NCBI GenBank assembly: GCA_002099365.1
Contig: MSED01000009.1
Location: 558,001 to 622,000 of the forward strand
From: Phialophora verrucosa
Taxonomy: Eukaryota; Ascomycota; Eurotiomycetes; Chaetothyriales; Herpotrichiellaceae
Direction of reading: 5' to 3'
Length of the DNA stretch: 64,000 bases
The notes under the pieces were generated by a model, which was not told where the DNA came from, did no database searches, and saw only the letters and a list, made by a program, of their open reading frames with translations. How positions within the stretch are numbered: position 1 is the stretch's first letter; each line of letters starts with the position of its first letter. Positions 11,080 to 22,702 of this stretch are shown here, piece by piece. Both the position numbers and the translations under genes were made by a program.

Positions 11080-12235
11080 ATGCCTCACGCCACAGATACG
11101 GAGTATCACCATATTCAGCTCAAGAAGCTGGCGCCGACTTTCGCTGCCGAGGTCACCGGCGTCGATTTTTCCAAGCCAATTGAGAAGGAGGTCTTTGATG
11201 AGGTACACCGGGCCATTGTGGATGTAAGTAAGGTGTCACTCACACTCTTTCCTCGTCCTCGATCTCATGCTGCCAGAGCTAACATGACTTTGACAGTACG
11301 GGGTGCTAGTTTTCCGCAATGCTGGGCTCGACGACGCCCGTCATGTTGCCTTTGCGGCCTTATTCGGCGAGCTAGACGATGTCAAGCCGTACCTGGTATT
11401 AGGCCGCAAGAACAGATTTCCCTTCGACGAACTGTTCGACGTGTCCAACCAGGAGGATGACGGCTCGCTTGTCAAGCTCGGCACCAAAAGGCACCACATG
11501 GGACTAGTAAGCTCAGCAATCCGATGTTGCGCTGCGAAACGCAAGGGAAGCTCACTGGGAGTATAGGGCAACTCGATATTCCATGTTGATTCGAGTTTCA
11601 ACCCGCGGCGGGCAGGCTACAGTCTCCTGCGCGCCCACCAACTCCCACCGAAGGGCAATGGCGGCAACACGGACTTTGCAGACACCAGAACAGCCTTTGA
11701 CGAATTACCTGAAGACCTGAGGAAAGACCTCCTCGAGAACGAATACATTGGCGCCCACAGCTTGATGCATTCCAGGAAGAAAGCCGCGCCCAAAGACAGC
11801 GAATGGCTCCGAGACATCGATCCCGAAAAGTTCCCTTTCGGGCGTCACGACGTCGTCCAGACCCATTGGCCCAGCGGCCGCACAAACCTTTACATCGCGA
11901 ACCACATGCACCACTTGGAGTACAAGAAGCCCAAATCCCCAGACTTCGTTCCTACGAAAGAGCAGCCATACGAGCGTGTGCCAGAGCCACAGGGCACGGA
12001 ACTCATAGAGCGATTGCTCGCGCATGCTTCGCAGGCAAAGTATGTCCTCAGCGTTGAGTGGGAGAATGAAGGAGATCTCGTCATTTGGGACAATACCTGC
12101 GTCATGCACAAGGCCGGTGAAGGCACTTTTATGGAGAAATATGCCCGCGACATGAGAAGATGTACAGTTCACGACGGGAGTATCGATGCTTGGGGTCATA
12201 ACGAGAGGACGACGAAGAGGATGGGGTTGCCGTGA
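11080..12235 (+). CDS. TauD/TfdA-family alpha-ketoglutarate-dependent dioxygenase
   Basis: Fe(II)/2-oxoglutarate dioxygenase of the taurine or 2,4-D dioxygenase family. Many fungal members release sulfite from sulfonates or oxidise aryloxy- and carboxylic acids; the substrate here is not determined. Three exons, 11080-11223, 11297-11506 and 11567-12235, all phase 0, give 340 residues. The N-terminus (IQLKKLAPTFAAEVTGVDFSKPI) and YGVLVFRNAGLDDARHVAFA are typical of the family. The iron ligands are visible: His124 and Asp126 in FHVDSSF, and a distal His near residue 299 in NTCVMHKAGEGTF. The downstream Arg-rich segment RDMRRCTVHDG fits the 2-oxoglutarate-binding arginine. The divergent anion permease upstream may import its substrate. 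The CoA-transferase follows on the same strand. Confidence 0.9.
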
Positions 12236-12753
12236 GCGCGAGCTCCAGTACCAGCGTCAGCATGCAAAGTAGCGTGATGCGTTGAAGACCCAGAAAGGTC
12301 AATCATAGCTTTGGCTGTTTCTGAGCACAATTGACGGCTACGCCGTGTACGCATACTATATCTATAGTCATGTAGAGAGGTCTCGGTCTCGGTCTCAGTT
12401 CATCAGAATGCCTGATGGGCTTACAGGCGTACATGTACCCCAGTTCTCTCCACTCGGCACCAGATCAATACCCGAAGTTGCATGCAACGTCGGGGCCGAA
12501 GTCGAAGTCGGAGTCAAACCGGCGCAACTCCGTTCACAATACACATCGACTGCCTTCTCTGTCCACCTGCCAACATCTAGAACCTGGAGCTTAACGAAGC
12601 AAAGCAGTTAATTAGTTATGCTATATCGAGTGAGCTGAGTCAAGGGTCTTTGGCGTCTCTTCGGTAATAGACACCCTGCCCCAATACACACCAAGTACTG
12701 TACCAGGTTCGCCGCCGTCACTCACCACCTAGGGCGCTTCTGGTGCGGCGACA
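12236..12753. other. Intergenic between TauD-like gene and CoA-transferase
   Basis: About 520 nt between two co-oriented genes, holding the 3' UTR of the first and the promoter of the second. A short GGTCTC-rich run lies near 12377-12398. No gene was seen. Confidence 0.5.
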
Positions 12754-14672
12754 ATGTCTTTGCTGCTGGAGGCGTCGTCCTGCCTGAAAGATGCGACGCT
12801 GTGGGGCACCCTACGTCAAAGAGCAATAGTCCCAGTCGCAGCAGCAGCATGCAAGCGGCGCAGAGTCGTCGACTGGGGGACGTATGTGATCTCGACACGG
12901 GAGGGGCAGAAGCGGCCGTTTTGCTTCAGTTCAAGGAGGGAACGAGAGCGTGTCGACGCCGGCACGGGCACGGGCACTAGCACTGCCGGGCAGGGTTCTT
13001 CAAAAGTCTACGAGAGCGCCGACGACGCGATTGCCGATCTCCAGGACGGGAGTGTCATTTTGTCAGCTGGCTTCGGGCTCTCCGGCGTGGCAGGTATGTG
13101 TTTCTTGATCTTACATGCCTGCATCTGGATCTGGATGGGGATCGGGGTTCTCGTTTGTAGTTCTACTTTTCTGAACATACTCCCCCTCAGCCCTCTAGTT
13201 GAGGTAGTACTCGAACGATCTGACCAACATTACAACGGACAGAAACTCTCATCGACGCCATTCGCCGCAAAGGCACGCGCAACCTGACGGTCGTATCCAA
13301 CAACGCCGGCGCCGGCGAGTACGGGCTCGCGAAACTCAGCCCGACCGGCCAAGTCTCGCGCTGGATCGTCTCCTTCATCGGCAACAACAAGCCCCTCGGC
13401 AAACAGTACCACGAGGGCAAAGTCGCGGTGGAGCTGTGCCCGCAGGGGACCATCGCCGAGCGCCTGCGCGCCGCCGGGGCCGGCATCCCGGCCTTCTTCA
13501 CGGCCACGGGGGCGCGCACGCTGATCGAGACGGGCGGCATCCCGCACCGCCTGGGGCCGCGCGACGCAGCGACGGGCAAACACGCGATCGCGGAGCCGGG
13601 CCGCCCGCGCGAGACCCGCATCTTCGACGGGCGCACGTACCTGCTCGAAACGGCGCTGCGGGGCGACGTGGCGATCGTGCGCGCCTGGAAGGCCGACACG
13701 GCCGGCAACTGCATCTTCCGGTCGACGACCAAGACGTACGGCGTGCTGATGCCCAAGGCCGCGCGCCTGGCCATCGTCGAGGCCGAGCACGTCGTGCCCG
13801 TGGGCAGTCTGCATCCCGACCACATCGACCTGCCGGGCATCTATATCGATCGCATCTGCCCGGCCACGTCGGCCAAGCATATCGAGAAGATTGTGTTGGC
13901 ACAGCCGCCGCCGTCGCCCGCCAGCACCAGCACCAGCACCGACGCCGGAAGTACGAGTTCGGGGACTCAGACGCAGAACGACGCCGCCGCCGCCGCCGAT
14001 GAGGAAGCACGCAAACGCACGCGCATCGCGCGCCGCGCGGCCCGCGAACTGCGAGACGGCGCGTACGTCAATCTCGGCGTGGGGATCCCGACGCTGGCGC
14101 CCTCGTTCCTGCCCCCGTCCACCAAGGTGTGGCTGCAGTCGGAGAACGGGATCGTGGGGATGGGCCCGTATCCTCGCACCGTCGAGGAGGCCGACCCGGA
14201 CACCATCAACGCGGGCAAGGAGGCCGTCACGCTCGTCCCGGGCGCCAGCACGTTCGACAGCGCCGAGTCCTTCGCCATGATCCGCGGCGGGCACGTCGAC
14301 GTGTCCCTCCTGGGCGCCTTGCAGGTGAGTGCCGCGGGCGACCTGGCCAACTACATCATCCCCGGCAAGGCGTTCAACGGCATGGGCGGCGCCATGGATC
14401 TCGTGTCCAACCCGGACAAGACCAAGATCATCGTCTGCACGTACCACACTGACAGGGACGGGAGAAGCAAGATCGTAGAGGAGTGTGAGTTGCCGCTGAC
14501 AGGGAAGGGCGTGGTCAGTCTGATCATTACGGAGCTGGCCGTGTTTGAGGTCGACAGGGTCGGTGGGACCGGGCTGGTGCTGAAGGAGGTGGCTGAGGGG
14601 GTGAGTGTCGAGGAGGTGAGGAAGAGGACGAGCGCGAGGTTCACTGTTGCTGAGGAGGTCGGGACGTTTTGA
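12754..14672 (+). CDS. Succinyl-CoA:3-ketoacid CoA-transferase (SCOT-like), mitochondrial
   Basis: Transfers CoA from succinyl-CoA to acetoacetate or related 3-oxoacids in the mitochondrial matrix. Exons 12754-13093 and 13243-14672 join (G|AA, Glu) to give 589 residues. The intron is 149 nt, with a GTATGT donor and GGACAG acceptor. The N-terminal 70 residues are Arg/Ser-rich and could be a mitochondrial leader. The alpha half starts at KVYESADDAIADLQDGSVILSAGFGLSGVA, with VSNNAGAGEYGLAKL and PAFFTATGARTLIE. A Ser/Thr/Ala linker of about 40 residues follows. The beta half holds LRDGAYVNLGVGIPTLAP and the catalytic-glutamate motif SENGIVGMGP (Glu at about 414). It is longer than I would expect for the animal enzyme because of the leader and linker. 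The second exon is markedly GC-rich compared with the neighbouring genes, which also creates a long spurious antisense frame. Confidence 0.92.
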
Positions 14673-14969
14673 CCGGGACGAGATGAGGCGAGACGAGATA
14701 AGACAGCGAAAAGGATTCCTTGGACTATAGTTGGGCCACACGGGATAGACATCCGTGCAGATAGACCGACTGGATAGATCTGGGGGTCTCGCATCAAGAA
14801 GTATATCATACGTCACATATCAAATATCGTATCGTTTATCGAAGATACAGCGGCAGCTAAGGCATTGTCTTAGCGTCGCTCCTAGATCCTAGAGCAGGAC
14901 AGCAAGCAGCCCACCCCGAAGCCTGGAAATCCTTGTTTCGAACATGATCTGCATCCAAGACCATGCACC

Positions 14970-16916
14970 TCAAAGAGCATCGATCCTCCCCAACAGCCAC
15001 TGCATGTGCCTGTACGAGCTCCTGGGCTGGAACTGAGGCTGCATGTGCCCACTGAGATAGGTCTCTGCCCACATCAGCCCACGCTCGAAATGTTGAATCC
15101 CCATGATTCCTTGGGGTGAGTCAATTGCGCCAAACCCGCTGTCAATGAAGACTTCTTGATACTGGATGTCGGGGATTTTGATGGAGATGGTTGTGTTGGG
15201 CGCGGTCTGGAAGCCCTGCAGCCCGTTCCACGTCATATTCTGGATTGCGAGCATTGTGCCGTTGCCGAGGACGTCGAGGTCGAACGCGCCATTGGATCTG
15301 TATGAGCGGTTAGCTTGACGGGGTCTGAGTGTCACGGCGACAGTAGGGTGAAAAACAACACGTACACTAAGACACGGTTCGTCGCCTCGATGACTCTTGG
15401 CAAGACGACTTGGATCGGGTCGAGACTCAAATCGCCCAAGTCCTCCGGGCCGCCCTCGCCCACGAATACTGGTCCTGTGCACAGCGCCCAGTCACTGTCG
15501 ACGGGGACGTGCAGGGCCTTCTTCACATCGGTGCGGTTAAAGTAAGGTGGAAGGCCTGGGTACGAGTAAATCAGATCACTCGGGAATCCGAGAGGGTCGG
15601 ACAGGAGAGGACACTGCAGGTTGGGTTCGTAGACGTTAAAGCATGGATTGACGCTATACGCCGTGTCGTAGACCAGGTCCCATAGATCGCAATCCGGATC
15701 TTCTGTCGCGTTGAAGAAGAGAGGCGGCTGCGTGCCGTTGGGTGGGAAGTGCATGAAGTCTTGACGGTATTGCGCATATCCACACTTCTGGTCTTGGTCG
15801 GCGAGATTCGCAAGGAAAGAGTCGTTGAAGCCCATTATGTTGTTATATTGTTCGATCCACGGATAGACTTGGATGGCGTTGAGATAGTCGTAGGAGCCAA
15901 TACAGGGGTCGTAAACGAGAGCGCCTGGGACGGTGGATTAATTAATGTTTGAGGAGCGCTTCTTGATTCTAAGACGGCAAGTACCTGAGAGGTTGAAGTG
16001 TGTGGTGTCATTCTGGTCAAGCATTGCATTTGCCACGTATGGTACATATCGGCCTATCGAGCCCTTATTACTACTGCTGCACACTGGTCGGAAGTCCTTG
16101 CACGTACCTGCATAGCTTTCTCCGGTCACGTAAATCTTGTGGTCGCTGATATTGAAAATGGTCTAGGAGCTTGAGTTAAGATGGCCCTTCTCCAAGTCAT
16201 TATCTCTTGGTCTTACCTGGAAGTTGCGGAAGAACTCAATGAACTCGGCAGCGGGGTCTTCCTCGTTCGTGGCCGTCGGCTCACCTCGAGAGAAGCCTAC
16301 ACCGATGGGATACTCGACCCAAAGCATATTGGTCAAGTTAACCCACGAATATGGATTGATACCAGGCGAATATTGGCCCCAGGACCATTGAATCCGGCCA
16401 TTCTCTTGGAGGAAGCCTTCGAGAGAGCTGCAGCCTGGGATGTAATGAGCATGACGGCTTGGCCTTCGTAAATTAAATGCAGCTGCTTACCTGGCCCGCC
16501 ATTGAACCAAATGGTGATCTCATTAACTGGCGGTCCGACACGAGGTTGGAACACAAAGAACATTCCACGGGAATCATCGGACATGTTGAGGGGAATGACA
16601 CCTGAGTACATCTCTGTCATGAAGCTGCTCGGCACTTCTGGGAGTGCATCAACGTAGTACTCTGGTTTGGAGTGTAAGCACGTCGGATATCAATTGGCTG
16701 GTAGACAGCGCGGCCGAACCCACTTTTGGTCGAGTTGGTATAGTACAGTCGATCGTTTGGCGGAGTATTTCGAGCCATCAATGCTCTTGCTTCCATGTCC
16801 CTGAGCGCTCCCGGCGTAAATCCACGATTGTGAGCAACATCTCGGCGGTGTGCAGATGTAGCCGCCAGCAAGAAGTTCACCACAAGGAGAAGTCTATGCC
16901 AGTTGGTGACAGCCAT
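14970..16916 (-). CDS. Secreted serine carboxypeptidase, peptidase family S10
   Basis: Removes C-terminal amino acids from peptides in acidic compartments or outside the cell. Seven exons (16916-16724, 16661-16491, 16434-16217, 16162-16108, 16053-15985, 15924-15366, 15297-14970) join in frame to 530 residues, with introns of 54-68 nt. An N-terminal hydrophobic stretch, WHRLLLVVNFLLAATSA, reads as a signal peptide. The first junction produces STKKYYVDALPEVPSSF, the usual S10 start of the mature domain. The substrate-binding motif FNGGPGCSSLEG, the nucleophile motif VTGESYAGRYVPY, the Asp motif SNGAFDLDVLGNG and the His motif SGHMQPQFQP supply the catalytic triad. Several N-glycosylation sequons are present (NMS, NLT, NDS, NRT, NMT). 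Vacuolar or secreted placement cannot be told apart here. Confidence 0.93.
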
Positions 16917-18179
16917 CTTCTTCCTTGGATCTCGGTAGACCAGGATGTGGTTGAAGTTGGACTAAAGGTGCAGCTACCGCATAGATATAAGTTCTACCGA
17001 GGGCAATATGACGTTGCACCAGGAACAGGACTCGGGAAACCCAACTTAGTTGAGCATGGGTCCTTCCATCGATCTCGCTTCGAAGCTCTCAGACTGACTG
17101 GATCGGGCTGTAGCTCGCCTGGTCACCTTCGAGATAGGCTTCCTGTGGGATGATGAGAAACCCGCACATCAAAGCCATTGGTCGATCAAGCATGACGTCC
17201 CGCGTGGTATGACCGTGCGGCCCATTAGCACTCAACTTCGGATCTAGAATGGCATCGACATGGGTCCACAGGCGGAGGTTCCAGGTGACCACCCACATGG
17301 GCTCGTCCATCGAGGAGGCCGAGGGTGGTTGACAATTGGTTGACATATTGCTTGGGTGACACCTGACGTCTGGAGCTTCGACAGAGCTTCAAGAGCTTGA
17401 TCGGCAGAAGCATCGAAAAAGGCAAAGTAGGAGGAGGCCTGATCGGAGATGGCCTAGGCAGACATTGGGTCTGGTAGCTGGACAACGTAGCACCCTATTC
17501 CTGAGCAGCGTTGTGGTTGAAGTTAATCATACTTACAAGGATCATTTAGCTTTACCTTGGGTAGCACTTGATGCTGAATCATGCGGGGGTGAGTACACTC
17601 GACCGTCAGGAACAGGAATGGCCCTCTTAAAGATAAGAAACCGGCTGCTGCGGTTGGCTGCGGCCATCATAGCAGCGTCCAAGGACTCTCACGAAGCTCG
17701 ACAAACCCGAGGATTTCTAGAGGTTCACATCTCAGAGCTGGATCACGACGTGGCGCGAAGACGCCACATACCCCGGGTCGGCAAGAAGCGACAAGCCTCA
17801 CCTCCCATCCGATAAAGGAAGGATGCAGCACAGTGAGGGTGGCGGATAAGCGCTTGGCAATTCTGCGTGTTGTCCTTCTCTTATCGCGCATTGCCATCAC
17901 TGTGGAGCAAGCCACTAGAACTGTACAAGGAGCTTGGAAAGGTTGAACATGTGTGCATGGTAGACCAGGAGAAAAAGTGCCCGGGCGGTGCCGAAGCGCG
18001 GAGAGTTTGAGGCGTTCTTGGCACGTTTTGTCGCACAAATCAGTGCTTGGCATATTTGGTCGCAAGGCTTGCTAAGAGCCTTCTCAATTCCTCGTGCTCG
18101 CGGCATCTAATCAGCCAGTCAATTTTGCCCTTCGCCTCATCTATTGTCATGGAGACAGCACATTCGAGCCAACCCAGAT
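16917..18179. other. Intergenic with a coding-like fragment
   Basis: About 1.26 kb between the carboxypeptidase start and the stop of the MFS carrier. Most of it shows no gene. The minus-strand piece 17089-17460, described separately, has coding-like composition but no complete gene model. Confidence 0.45.
17089..17460 (-). pseudogene. Unrecognised coding-like fragment
   Basis: On the minus strand a piece in one frame (ISDQASSYFAFFDASADQAL..., about 17452-17370) is followed in another frame by MDEPMWVVTWNLRLWTHVDA through MALMCGFLIIPQEAYLEGD, with a stop at 17089. Both pieces look protein-like. I find no splice pair that joins them, and a stop codon sits directly before the first piece. I do not recognise a family. 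It may be a decayed gene or a small unknown gene with a different structure. Confidence 0.2.
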
Positions 18180-19782
18180 CTAGACCTTCTCCCAGCATAG
18201 AGTTGTTTTCAGCTGGTTAGCTATATCCCTATTGTCGGACCTAGCTCCAACCCTCTTCTTATGGACCTTGCGAGTTCTCAATACCCACATACACAATGCT
18301 GCAGCACAGTACATGACCCCGGTGAAAATCTGAGTGTTGAGATACATATCCCCCGACTTCCTTTTCAATGCTAATGCAATCGGTTCAGCACCTTGGACAG
18401 ACAGAAGTTCGTCAGCGCACGGGTATCTCCAAGCTGGATGAAGAGGTTGTATTTCTTACCTGTAGCTGGGAAAGTCAACACCACCCAGATAATAGATAGC
18501 GCATTGGGAAGAGCTTTCAGGCCAACGACATCAGCGGTGACAGGCCCTATGGTGGACCAAAAGGTACCACAAACCAACCCTAACAGCAGCGCGCAGGCAA
18601 TCAGTGAGCCGTAAGATTTGGCGAAGGTCCAGAAAGCTAAGCTGAGTATGCCGGCGACCAAAGTCATAGAACTCGCCATATTGGTTCTGCCAAAGGAATC
18701 CGAAAAGTACCCGACCAGTGGCCTCCCAATGGCCTGACCGAGACTGAGCAATGCCGTGATTATCGAACTTTGGTACGGGGTAAGTCCGACCGACTGCGCG
18801 TAGTCTGATATGGTGAATTGCAGGGCTGTATACCCCAGCATACTGAAAACGCCCCAGGCCAGCAGCAAGCTGAACCCGAGACCCGAAAAGAGTCGGTAGT
18901 CAAATGCTTTATGGTCCATGCCAATGATCCGGTTGCGGTCCCGTAATAGCAACGAGCAGATGGAATTGACCATGCAAGAGATGATGGCCAGGAGTCGAAA
19001 TGTCCACGGCAACCCCAGGCTTTTGATCATGGCTCCCGCCGCGAGCGCGTAGACAAGACCACCGACCCCGCTGCCGGCCGTACTAATACCGTTCGCCAGA
19101 CTTCGACGGGTGGTGAACCACTGGGGCGGAACTCCCACGCTTCCAGCGAACAAGAGTCTGTGAAACCGGTCAGCTCAGCGCGGATTGACGAGAGACCATG
19201 CATGGACATACCCCATTCCCCAGCCGAAACAGATGCCCTGGCTCAAAACGAGATGCCAGAGCGTGCGGGCGAACGAAGCCGCCACCAAGGCAGAAGTCTG
19301 AAGAACAACTCCAGCCAGTAGAGTCCACCGACCACCGACTCTACGCGTCATGATGTTGGCGACAGGGCCAATCAAGAGAGCCTGTGAAGCTGATAGCCCT
19401 CCTATAACGGCGTATTCGGAAGCGGTCGTGTCTGGAAACGTGTTTGTGGCGATATAGTGTGCCAGGAAGATGCCAAAGATCTGTGTCAAGGGTTAGCAGA
19501 GGCCTTTTCTGGCTGCAGTTCGTCTCCTTCAGGCCATCGCCAGAGGACAAAAAAAGTACCGGGGGTGCAAGGTATACTGACTCCATTCAAGCCCCAAGTA
19601 TGCGCGTTGATCCCAAAGACACATGCTACACAGACCCAACCATATCCTCCATTGGGTGGTTGCTCATCATCAGGTTCTTCTCGCAGCTCGACAGTTGTCA
19701 CACCATCTGGTGTTGCTATCGGGCCGGGTCCTAATGCCGGCCTGACGACCATGTCTGTTCCCGGTGCTGACTTTTCCGCCAT
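18180..19782 (-). CDS. MFS monocarboxylate-type transporter (MCT/SLC16-like)
   Basis: Twelve-helix carrier of the fungal monocarboxylate-porter group; the substrate is unknown. Exons 19782-19582, 19480-19212, 19157-18460 and 18391-18180 join in frame to 459 residues. The N-terminus is hydrophilic with the family motif PPNGGYGWVCVACVFGINAHTWGLNG, then FGIFLAHYIATNTFPDTTASEYA. The next segments are YAVIGGLSASQALLIGPVANI, FGWGMG-LLFAGSVGVPPQWFTTRRSLANGIS and GRPLVGYFSDSFGRTNMA. The last exon gives GAEPIALALKRKSGDMYLNTQIFTG and ends in a basic tail. Intron 1 is 101 nt with a GTCAGT donor; the others are 54 and 68 nt. It lies next to, and on the same strand as, the bZIP-like regulator. A functional link to the nucleoside cluster is possible but not shown. 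Confidence 0.88.
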
Positions 19783-20630
19783 AGATTCCAGGTGATTTCC
19801 AGGTGTCCTTCAGAACGAGATCACAATCACGGAGTCTTTCTCTCAGTGTCTTTTTGCGGCACCATGGATCTGGAAAGTACGAGGGTTTAGCGACTTGGAA
19901 ACGACTGTGCGAGATTGCCCCTGATGATTGCTCAACCGATGACCTTGATAAGCAATCGTAAGAATTTCTTATATGTTCAGTATCGTGAACATGTCAGAGG
20001 TAGCCTCGATCATTGAGTCCAGAGACGCCGCAGGCTACCGGCATCTCTGTATCCTGAGTCCGCCGTCTCCAAGATGTGTCAGAGATTGTCTCGAATAACA
20101 TGACAAAGATCCTGAAAGCTCCACCAGCTGTATCCAGCTCTGGGACGTCTGTGACTGAAGCTGTATGACGGACCTCAGGGCGGTGGAATTTTTGATGACA
20201 ATGCTCTCCACTCGGACCTTCGGCGTCGGAGTGAGCCAAAATGCAAGGTCAACAAAAATGGAGGATCAGCAGCAATGGCACCTACTCGTACGAGTGAGTA
20301 ACAGATATCACCTCTGCTAGGGTATAATTTCCGTTTATACAAGCTTTGTGGCTCGAGCGATGCATTGGTCGGATCTTGGCGACACGGAGCAGCCATCAGT
20401 TTCTCGGTTGCCCTTTGACTTGCAAGGTTCTTTGCGTACGATACACTGAACATCAGGAACTTATATTCTCCCATGTTGACCTCTCCTATCGCAAGAAGGG
20501 TCTTTTATGAAGTGCCATAATGTTGGAGATACTGGCTCTACTTCCTTCTGTCCGACCTCGCGTACGAGCTGATTACCAAATCGAACCCGTTGATCTGTAC
20601 ATGTGGTTGTTGAAAGTTCTCCCCTCCGAG
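19783..20630. other. Intergenic between MFS carrier and bZIP-like gene
   Basis: About 850 nt, containing the carrier promoter and the 3' side of the regulator gene. Short open frames here have no family resemblance. Confidence 0.5.
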
Positions 20631-21734
20631 TCATCGAGCTGCGCTGGCCAGCAGCACGTCGAGGAGCTCATTCATGCTACTTTCACTGAGCATGCAGGCA
20701 AATTTTAGTGATTGTAGGATTCGGTATGATCGTGCCTGGCAATCACACTTCTGGGCGGATAGCGGTGATGCTAGAGACCGAATAAGACGTTCATGCTCAC
20801 GCTCGCATAGATGTGAGGCTCTCTGTGTGGATCTCTGACCCGTGGTATGTCCTCCTGGCCTAAGCTGCATTGCATGCTTTTGATTGCGCGCAAGACCCTC
20901 ACAAAGATCTGGCGCTTGGCTGGGAGTTCTTGGAGAAGACGTCAGATTCAACTCTTCATGATCTCGATAACAGTCCAAATTGTGGTGGTGCGGTACAGAA
21001 TTTCGCATGGGCCTGTCACTTTGGGCTGCTGATCGTCTTCCTTGCGAGGGGAAAGTGTACGACTTCGATGGGGGTTCATGCGGTGGTTTGGCGTCTTCGC
21101 AGTCTCCATCTGGAAACATGGAATCGAAATTGCTCCAGTGAAACCCCGGTGATAGATCCTGGGGTGGCCATTGGAACACGTTGTCATCACGAGCCACATA
21201 CGGGAACGTGGACTGGTGTTGGAGACCGGTAAATGGATCGTTGGCTAGAGACAATGGACTGTTTTCGAAGCCTTGCGGGTCCGCACCTAGTCCGGCTCCT
21301 AGCCCTGGAAAAGAATGAGCCTGTGCTTCCCAGACAGGAGGAATATAAGTGTAACTTGCCGGTGAAGCAGCAGACACAGCCACCTCTTCGGCGGCTGTGT
21401 CCCTGGAAATTAGGTTCTCCAAACCCGCCCACTGACTCAACCCGTCCAGAGGAGATGAGCCAAGGGACGATCCTCGAGGCGGCGCATCGTCAAACGAGCT
21501 GCCAAAACCCAAGTCGAACGAATCGGTGATGTACTTGTTGGAATTGAAAGTCGAGTTCAGAGTCGAAATCGCCTCCGGGGTAGAGCGATCGGACGTAGAC
21601 ATTCTTCTTCCCATCGCTCCGGCCATTTTGTTCAACGCTCTTCGATTCTGCTGCGATCGAGCTAGCTGTGCTCGACGTCGTTCTGTCCGCTCTTCCCGAG
21701 ACAAATTCAACGCCGGACGGCCTCTTTTAGCCAT
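20631..21734 (-). CDS. bZIP-like fungal transcription factor
   Basis: Predicted sequence-specific nuclear regulator. The N-terminus MAKRGRPALNLSREERTERRR, followed by AQLARSQQNRRALNK, is a fungal bZIP basic region of the Yap-like GRP...RRAQ..xSQQxxR type. No heptad leucine repeat follows; instead there is a Ser/Asn-rich stretch. The middle is low-complexity, with aromatic and acidic residues. The C-terminal part (about residues 300-367: HLCEREHERLIRSLASPLSA, KCDCQARSYRILQSLKFACMLSESS, MNELLDVLLASA) resembles the short helical C-termini of cluster regulators. Start taken at the ATG before KRGRP (21734, 367 residues). An in-frame ATG at 21794 would add 20 residues and is the alternative. It is divergent from the ribokinase gene across 968 nt, so it is a candidate regulator of the nucleoside cluster by position only. 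Confidence 0.72.
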   Translation of the reverse strand: MAKRGRPALNLSREERTERRRAQLARSQQNRRALNKMAGAMGRRMSTSDRSTPEAISTLNSTFNSNKYITDSFDLGFGSSFDDAPPRGSSLGSSPLDGLSQWAGLENLISRDTAAEEVAVSAASPASYTYIPPVWEAQAHSFPGLGAGLGADPQGFENSPLSLANDPFTGLQHQSTFPYVARDDNVFQWPPQDLSPGFHWSNFDSMFPDGDCEDAKPPHEPPSKSYTFPSQGRRSAAQSDRPMRNSVPHHHNLDCYRDHEELNLTSSPRTPSQAPDLCEGLARNQKHAMQLRPGGHTTGQRSTQRASHLCEREHERLIRSLASPLSAQKCDCQARSYRILQSLKFACMLSESSMNELLDVLLASAAR

Positions 21735-22702
21735 TGAGTTGACTGGTGTCTTTCTGGGGATGAGACAAGAATCAGCATGCAACTCACTGAACATCGCAGG
21801 TACAGTTACAGGTTCACCTTGGATGTGGCTGTCGACTTACTTATTCCTATAATTGGAGGGGGCTCAATTGTCACGGCCCCTTGATCACTAGATGCTTCGT
21901 CGCGTGGAGTTCTGTTCGTGGTCAACGTCGAGATGCAGTGGTTTTGTGAAGTGATGTTCCGTTCAGACGGTAGGTGTTAGCAGTGTCCAGATCAAACTTC
22001 AGGAATATCAATCAAGATGCTGACGCCTCAGACCAATCAAGCTGGAAATAGCATGCGCTATACCCCTTGAGAAGGGGAAATGGGCGACAAACTTGCTATT
22101 CTATGAAGAAGCGATGACTTCGAGTACGTAATACGTTCAGTTCCTCCCTCCCTCCGGGGAGACTCTCAATTCTCCGGAAGCACCGACCATCCTCAGCACG
22201 CCGGTACGGCTGCTACGCAGAGCGCTTCCCAAAATCGGCATGATGATCTCAGGCGGAATTAATTGTCTTACCATTCAAATCATAGTACTCGTATGCCCCT
22301 GGCCGCGGAGAATGGAGTAGTACAACTAATCGAACGCCTGGAACATGCTTTGGCGGTTCAGCTCTGGATCGGTGGCCGTGGCGAGTTCCGATGGAATTTC
22401 AGGGCGAGGTCACCTTTTTTGTAGGCCACCTCTCGACCTTTGTTTTTGCAGACAGGAACGATCTGGCCGTGCATAGCATACACAAATGCTGTGCATAGTC
22501 ATCGACAATTCGGTTGGGATTTCCTTGGTCCATCCACCAGTGACAATGATCCGACCCTGCGCAAAGCGGCCGATGCCTGACTGCGCCCGGACGAGGCATC
22601 TGTGAAATACATGTTCCGTGCAGCACCTTCATAAACCATGCCGGTAGATGCACAGGTGATGCTCCCCACGTTTTATGCGAGTGTAAATTTCTGTCCCTCG
22701 CA
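21735..22702. promoter_or_regulatory. Divergent promoter region, bZIP-like gene / ribokinase
   Basis: About 970 nt between two divergent start codons, presumably carrying both promoters. No palindromic bZIP site of the TGACGTCA or TTACGTAA type was spotted. No other gene was seen. Confidence 0.45.

Noticed and set aside
13230..14816. 528-codon antisense frame over the CoA-transferase
   Set aside because: It exists because the sense exon is GC-rich with few A/T third positions. The antisense protein is an Arg/Ala/Asp-rich shadow with no motif.
21772..21788. 5' intron in the bZIP-like gene (GTGAGT ... CCCCAG between 21787 and 21754)
   Set aside because: The interval is only 34 nt, shorter than any other intron in this window, and it is not needed if translation starts at 21734.
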